Below are positions 59,340 to 64,000 of a stretch of 64,000 nucleotides of DNA, piece after piece (position 1 is the first letter of the stretch; each line of letters opens with the position of its first letter). Under the pieces are notes generated by a model. It was not told the DNA's origin. It searched no databases and saw only the letters and a program-made list of their open reading frames with translations. This DNA is from Cinnamomum chago. Lineage: Eukaryota; Streptophyta; Magnoliopsida; Laurales; Lauraceae. The position numbers and the translations under genes are program-made. The stretch spans positions 71,688,001 to 71,752,000 of the forward strand of contig CP142451.1 of assembly GCA_038049695.1 (NCBI GenBank). The letters are read 5' to 3'.

Positions 59340-62291
59340 TGTCACGCCCTGAGCCTGGACTTCTACAGCGGTCCGACCTCGGGGGGGAGGGGGGTGGTCA
59401 AGTAAAATTAATGTTTTTCCCTAGGATCCGCGCGTGTGAAGATGTCAAAAATTTCCATCACAAGCAAGAATATTTCGTGGAAACTCACATGGCATTGTAA
59501 CCTAGAGCCCGTGGCATTTGATTCCCTATTGCACTCAACTTGTTCAGCATAAAGCTGTCATAACAATGCCAATACTCAGACTGGAACAAACCATGATAAC
59601 AATATATATAAAGTGACAATAACATGATATCATTTCCCAAGCATTTTCAAGTTACAAATATAAAGATGCATTAATTACCATCCTAAGAAAAAAGCTAAGA
59701 AAAGTCGTACAAAAATAACAAGCTAAGAATAAATACTACCCAGATGTGTAAGGTAACTCCGCTGTCAAGCTTGACGTCTATATGACATCACTGACACAAC
59801 AGACCTGCAAACAAACGGCTCCACAACCATCTGCACGCGTACCAGCTCAAGCCGAGGGACCTACCACCTAGAGTACCAAAGTATAGTATATCAGAACGAC
59901 GGTCTGATAGGTGACTGGGATAGACAATAACACATGCTGGAATATATTGAGTAATTAATGTATGATAATACATGGTATTTTATTAGAAGATGCAAGTATC
60001 TAATCAAATGTAAAATAGAAGAATGTGATAAATCATTATATTAAAAATCAAGTTACTAATAAGCATGGTGTATATCTTTATAAAACACAGCACGACGTGA
60101 GTCATGTAAAAAGCATGAGCGAGAAAACACAAGCAAGAAATCACGACTTGAAAACTAGCAAGATTGCAACCTACGTGTAGCTCTACCCTCCACCATACGA
60201 GGTGACAGGAACACACAAGCAAGAGTATCCTCCACCACATGAGGTGGTCGAAGCAAGCAAAATATCCTCCGCCACGCAAGGTGGTCGAAACAAGTAAGAT
60301 ATTCTTCGCCACACGAGGTGGACGAAGCAAGCAAGATATACATAAATAACCCAATATAGATGGGCATCTAGCAAGAGGCCGGACACGGTACCAGACAACA
60401 TGAACAAGCAAGAAACCAATCTGTAGATGGTACATGTAGTTTACGAACCCCAAGCCAGTTGATCAGACCGATAAGGTGGCCCAAGCTCAATGGTGCAGAC
60501 TCAAAATCCATGAAAACACGATACAAAAATCTAGTCATTTGACATGTCAAGAAAAAATGGCTACTCGACAAGCGAGGACAAGCAAGCATGTATATAATTA
60601 GGTGCAAGCACGAGGAGTAGTCCGCCCATATGTTTACTGGTTGATGAACACGAGAAATCAAGATCTTAAGTGGTTCTTGTAGTAAAACCAAGTATTTGGA
60701 AAAAAAAATAGTTTCATGTCAAGCAATATAAGAATTCACCATTGGGTTTCAAACACACATCCCAAAGACATGTTAAAACCATTTCACAAAATAACAAAAC
60801 TGGTCATTTTCAGTAAAATGTGTAAAACTAGACAAGGCTAGGCAAAATATGTAAAATTGCTAGACCAAGAGTCGATCGGGAACAAGGATGAAGTTTTAAA
60901 CAAGTAAAACTGAACCATCAGAGAAAATCGGGTATTTTAGGGCAAATACAAGTTTTAACAATCGGTTTTCAAATACACATTTCGTTAACCCGTTGAGTCC
61001 ACACCATTTAGCCAATCATGCATTTAGAGCCCAAATGTCGAATTTCACAATACTTGGTGCTCCCGAGGTTAACGACATTCCCAAGCTTCCAAGTGCACAG
61101 CATCAAATTGGTGGGTCCTAGCATGTCCCCAGCCAAGGTCCCCTTAAGACTACACTCAAACAAAAATTCCAAGGGTCCTCGGTCACCTATCGGTTAACCA
61201 AGTTCGGTTAACCGACAACTAATTGAGGGTCGGACTGTACGAAAATCATCATCTCGGTATCCTAACCGACAAATTTCGGCTGGCTGTTAGTTAGGTCTTA
61301 GTTAACCGAACTCCCAATTTAGGTTAACCGACACCTATTTTCTGAGTTTTTCAGCTTTTTGATATAAGAATCGAATTTCTTGTTGATGAACCGACAACTG
61401 ACTGAATTGCATAAGAATCTGAGTTTTGAAACTTTTTTTCAAGTAAAAGTCTTTCTCCTTTCAAAACCCTTCTTCCACCAACTAACACATGAAATCCCAG
61501 AGCCTACAATGCTCTCCAAATACTCCATTCTCCAACAATTCAAAACAAAACCATTGTTCTTCAAATAAACATCCGTTCTCCATATATTCCCATAAAACAT
61601 CAATTTAAAAATTGAAATCATGCTTTGAATAAAAAAAATTCAGATAAGCTAAGGAATGAATCAAGAGAGTTGAAAGTAAAACAAACATACAAGCATTATA
61701 GATGGTGTTATTGGAAAATCAGTTGTGAATGAAGACAAATCATACATGCAATTGACAAAAGACATGCTTTAGGATTAAAATCCCCAAAATTATTTGCATG
61801 CACTATCAAAAGCTAGTTCATTCGCTTGCCTTCACCCAAAACACTCACCCTAATACCTCCCAGCCACTAGAAAAAATCCAAGCTCGAAACCCCCAAAAGT
61901 CCTACACAAAAAGCCCAAAAAAAAATCACAAATCAAGCAATACTAGGAATCATGGCTTGCATGTTGGGGTCATGACACACAATGGGCTTCTCTACAACAT
62001 AGTAGAAGGTGAGAAAATCCACTTACCTTTAATGCTTCTAATTAGAGAGAAATAGTCAATGAAGGGGCTGCCCAGTTGAAATTGTAGGAAAATTGGGTTT
62101 ATTAGGGAGCTTGGGACAAGAGGAAGAAGAATAAGAGCTCAGATTTTCAATTGGAAGAGACACCTGTTGCAGAAAGAAAAATGGAGAAGGAGAAATATGT
62201 GGGAAGGTGGGTGATGGGGTTTACAAAGAAGGTGGGGGTGTGGGCCCCACAACTAAACAAGCTTCAAATGACGGAAACCCCACTTGTGGGC
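59340..62291 (-). repeat. Family A-related LTR, minus orientation
   Basis: On minus it ends CAGGGCGTGACA at 59340. Colinear with copy 1: AGCTTGGGCCACC near 60475, a GATGTCATATAGACGTC block near 59775, leader near 62100-62230. It contains a GGTTAACCGA palindrome patch at about 61183-61335. Minus sequence also has four TGG(C/T)G(A/G)A-type CACCTCG repeats near 60190-60330. Its 5' end is removed by the LTR starting at 62292. Confidence 0.7.
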
Positions 62292-63036
62292 TGTAAGACC
62301 CGACCCGAGTGACCTCGATTAGTACTGATTAAGTCGTGTTTTAGTTCTAAGCGTGATTAGTGAATTTTGGCTAAGTTGGGATTAGATTAACTTTTTTATA
62401 GCATTGGAGAATTTTGAGTGCCTTTATACTTAGTGGGACCCTTTGGGGGTTCCTTTTTGTGACTTTGCAGTTGCTTGGGGGATTTTCTGAGATTCCTGTG
62501 ATTTTTATTTTAACCCCGTTTTACTCATCTCATTAATCTCTACAACTTTTATGTTGATCCTGTTCCCGTACGGAACCCCGAAACCCAACTTGCCTAGTAT
62601 TGAGGGCAAAATAGTCTTTTTACACTAAATTTGTACCAAAAATTTGATATTCCCGAAACCCTTGATATATATACTTTTTGGAAACTAGATATTCTGACGA
62701 TCGTTTTTCCCTTCTTCGTCAAACGCACCCAAAGTCCCGAAAAGCATGATTTCAGCCTTACAAAAATTTCAGGTGGTGGAGCCCATCTCATTTGTTATAA
62801 AAAGAGACCCTTCTTTCTCTATTCCCTTTTTCTAGCTCAAACCAAACTCCAAGCTAGGGTTTCTCTTTTCACTTCTTTTCATTGCTCTTCCATCTACATA
62901 TCCCCACCAAACTTGCACCAATATCGAAGTAGAGATCATCATCTTCTTCCTCACTACTAAAGCTCTCCGTTGATACTATTTGTGGAGGAAACCTTTCATC
63001 CCAAGACCTTCCTTGAGCTAATCTTGCATCTTTGAA
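62292..63036 (+). repeat. Family A LTR, 5' part, interrupted by CACTA
   Basis: Begins TGTAAGACCCGACCCGAG and carries every 5' family block (GTGGGACCCTTTGGGGG, TTTTGGAAACTAGATA) and TATA (TTATAAAAAG, 62795-62804). Interrupted at 63037 in the leader, at a position equivalent to about 6890 in copy 1. Confidence 0.8.
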
Positions 63037-64000
63037 CACTACAAGAAATTGCACTTTTGCCGGCGATTTTCCTTGCGCCGGCAATATGCCGGTAAAAGGT
63101 CGCCAGCAATAGCTTTTGCCGGCGAAAAATGGTTAGCGCCGGGAAAAATATGACATTAACGGCGTTTTTATTCGCCGGGAAAAGATGTATAAAACGCCGG
63201 GAAAAGGCCTTTATTTTTCAATAATAAATTGATTTTAAAACTTTTGCCGGCGTTTTTTTTGCGCCGGCAAAACATTTATATTTTATGAATTTTTTTTTCA
63301 AAATTTATTGCCGGCGTTTTTTTGCGCCGGCAAAACATTTATATTTTATGGAATTTTTTTTTCAAAATTTATTGCCGGCGTGTTTTTTGCGCCGGCAAAA
63401 CATTTATATTTTATGGAATTTTTTTCAAAATTTATTGCCGGCGTTTTTTTTGCGCCGGCAAAACATTTATATTTTATGAAAATGAATTTTCCAAAATTAT
63501 TTGCCGGCGTATTTTGTCGCCGGGAAAATATTTATTTTTTTTTAAATAATTATTTTGAAGGTGTTTTGCCGGCGAAAATGTTGCGCCGGCAATGAATATT
63601 CATTTATTGTATTTATTTGATTTTTTAATTTTTTTCCTGTATATGCATCATTACAACTTCCAACCTGTATCATATGAAACTACTATTCTAGTATCTAAGA
63701 CCAAATCTCCTACACACCCAACATCTATCTATTCCAAATATTCATTCCACTTCATATTAATATTCAAATATCCTTACAATATTAAAAGTACTTTACCATT
63801 ACCATTACAAAATAAAAATCCATGCTAACATTCTACTATTTTCCAACATTCAAATGCCAATGAAAAATTACATCTTCATATACAATCATCTCATTGTTGC
63901 ACCAATCCAACACCTGCAACATTGTTAAAAAAAACTTCATACATCCTATTTTAACATATGGCAATCTGTTATGTCATGCTCTTGAGGTAAGCTCCATGTC
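63037..64000 (+). mobile_element. CACTA (En/Spm) DNA transposon end
   Basis: Starts with the canonical terminal inverted repeat CACTACAAGAAA, inserted after GAA (63034-63036, likely 3-bp duplication). The subterminal region is packed with TTGCCGGCG and its complement CGCCGGCAA (63058-63600), the arrangement expected for transposase-binding repeats. No transposase ORF is reached before the window ends; 63600-64000 is AT-rich and featureless. Confidence 0.88.
63240..63540. repeat. ~64-bp subterminal tandem array of the CACTA element
   Basis: The GCCGGCG core recurs at about 63246, 63310, 63374, 63437 and 63503 (spacing 63-66). Each unit contains TTGCCGGCG, a T-run, then CGCCGGCAA, so each can fold as a hairpin. 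The ORFs that run through it are repeats read in frame. Confidence 0.85.

Noticed and set aside
63285-63595. Repeat-containing ORFs
   Set aside because: They are the 64-bp CACTA subterminal repeats in three frames.

Overview
This window looks like intergenic DNA from a large, repeat-rich flowering-plant genome. Everything I can identify belongs to plant transposable elements: Ty1/copia (mostly Sirevirus-like), Ty3/gypsy (Tat/Ogre-like and chromovirus-like), several families of long LTRs, and the end of a CACTA DNA transposon. I see no host protein-coding gene, tRNA or rRNA gene. The species cannot be named from the sequence.

Layout, left to right. 1-830: a decayed copia gag/pre-integrase relic (minus). 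About 924-16150: a four-level nest. A possible gypsy 5' LTR, followed by a tRNA-Asp-type primer site near 16141, contains a minus LTR (1319-15263). That LTR contains a complete minus Sirevirus-type element (2796-13838, near-matching 5-bp target duplication). That element has no pol, and its envelope-like ORF is split by a solo LTR of 'family A' (6144-9276, perfect CTCCG duplication). 16670-23768: uncertain repeats with a quasi-tandem array, a minus Tat pol relic and several family A LTR fragments in both orientations. 23769-26027: the end of a plus-strand Tat pol with its long 3' region, then its LTR (26028 onward), which carries a ~159-bp array and a 1.5-kb polypyrimidine tract. 29044-38239: two pieces of one Tat family in opposite orientation. 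The left piece has gag, protease and reverse transcriptase on the minus strand. The right piece has a promoter-bearing antisense extra ORF and a plus LTR. 41200-51725: a minus LTR hosting a second pol-less Sirevirus-type element (43417-51378, AAAAT duplication) with an intact 470-aa Gag-like ORF. 51726-59339: a chromovirus-like gypsy element whose LTR holds a family A solo LTR (GCAAT duplication), which itself holds a Sirevirus-type solo LTR (TACAT duplication). 59340-64000: back-to-back family A LTRs in opposite orientation, then a CACTA transposon end that runs off the window.

How the parts relate. The Sirevirus-type elements keep every sequence needed in cis (LTRs, primer site, multiple polypurine tracts) plus a coiled-coil/zinc-knuckle Gag-like ORF, but no enzymes, so they must have depended on an autonomous relative. 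The most distinctive non-coding feature is a set of short palindromes clustered inside several LTR families. The palindrome is uniform within one LTR copy but differs between copies whose surrounding sequence is conserved. Target duplications, nesting and decay were read by eye; no alignment or database search was run.
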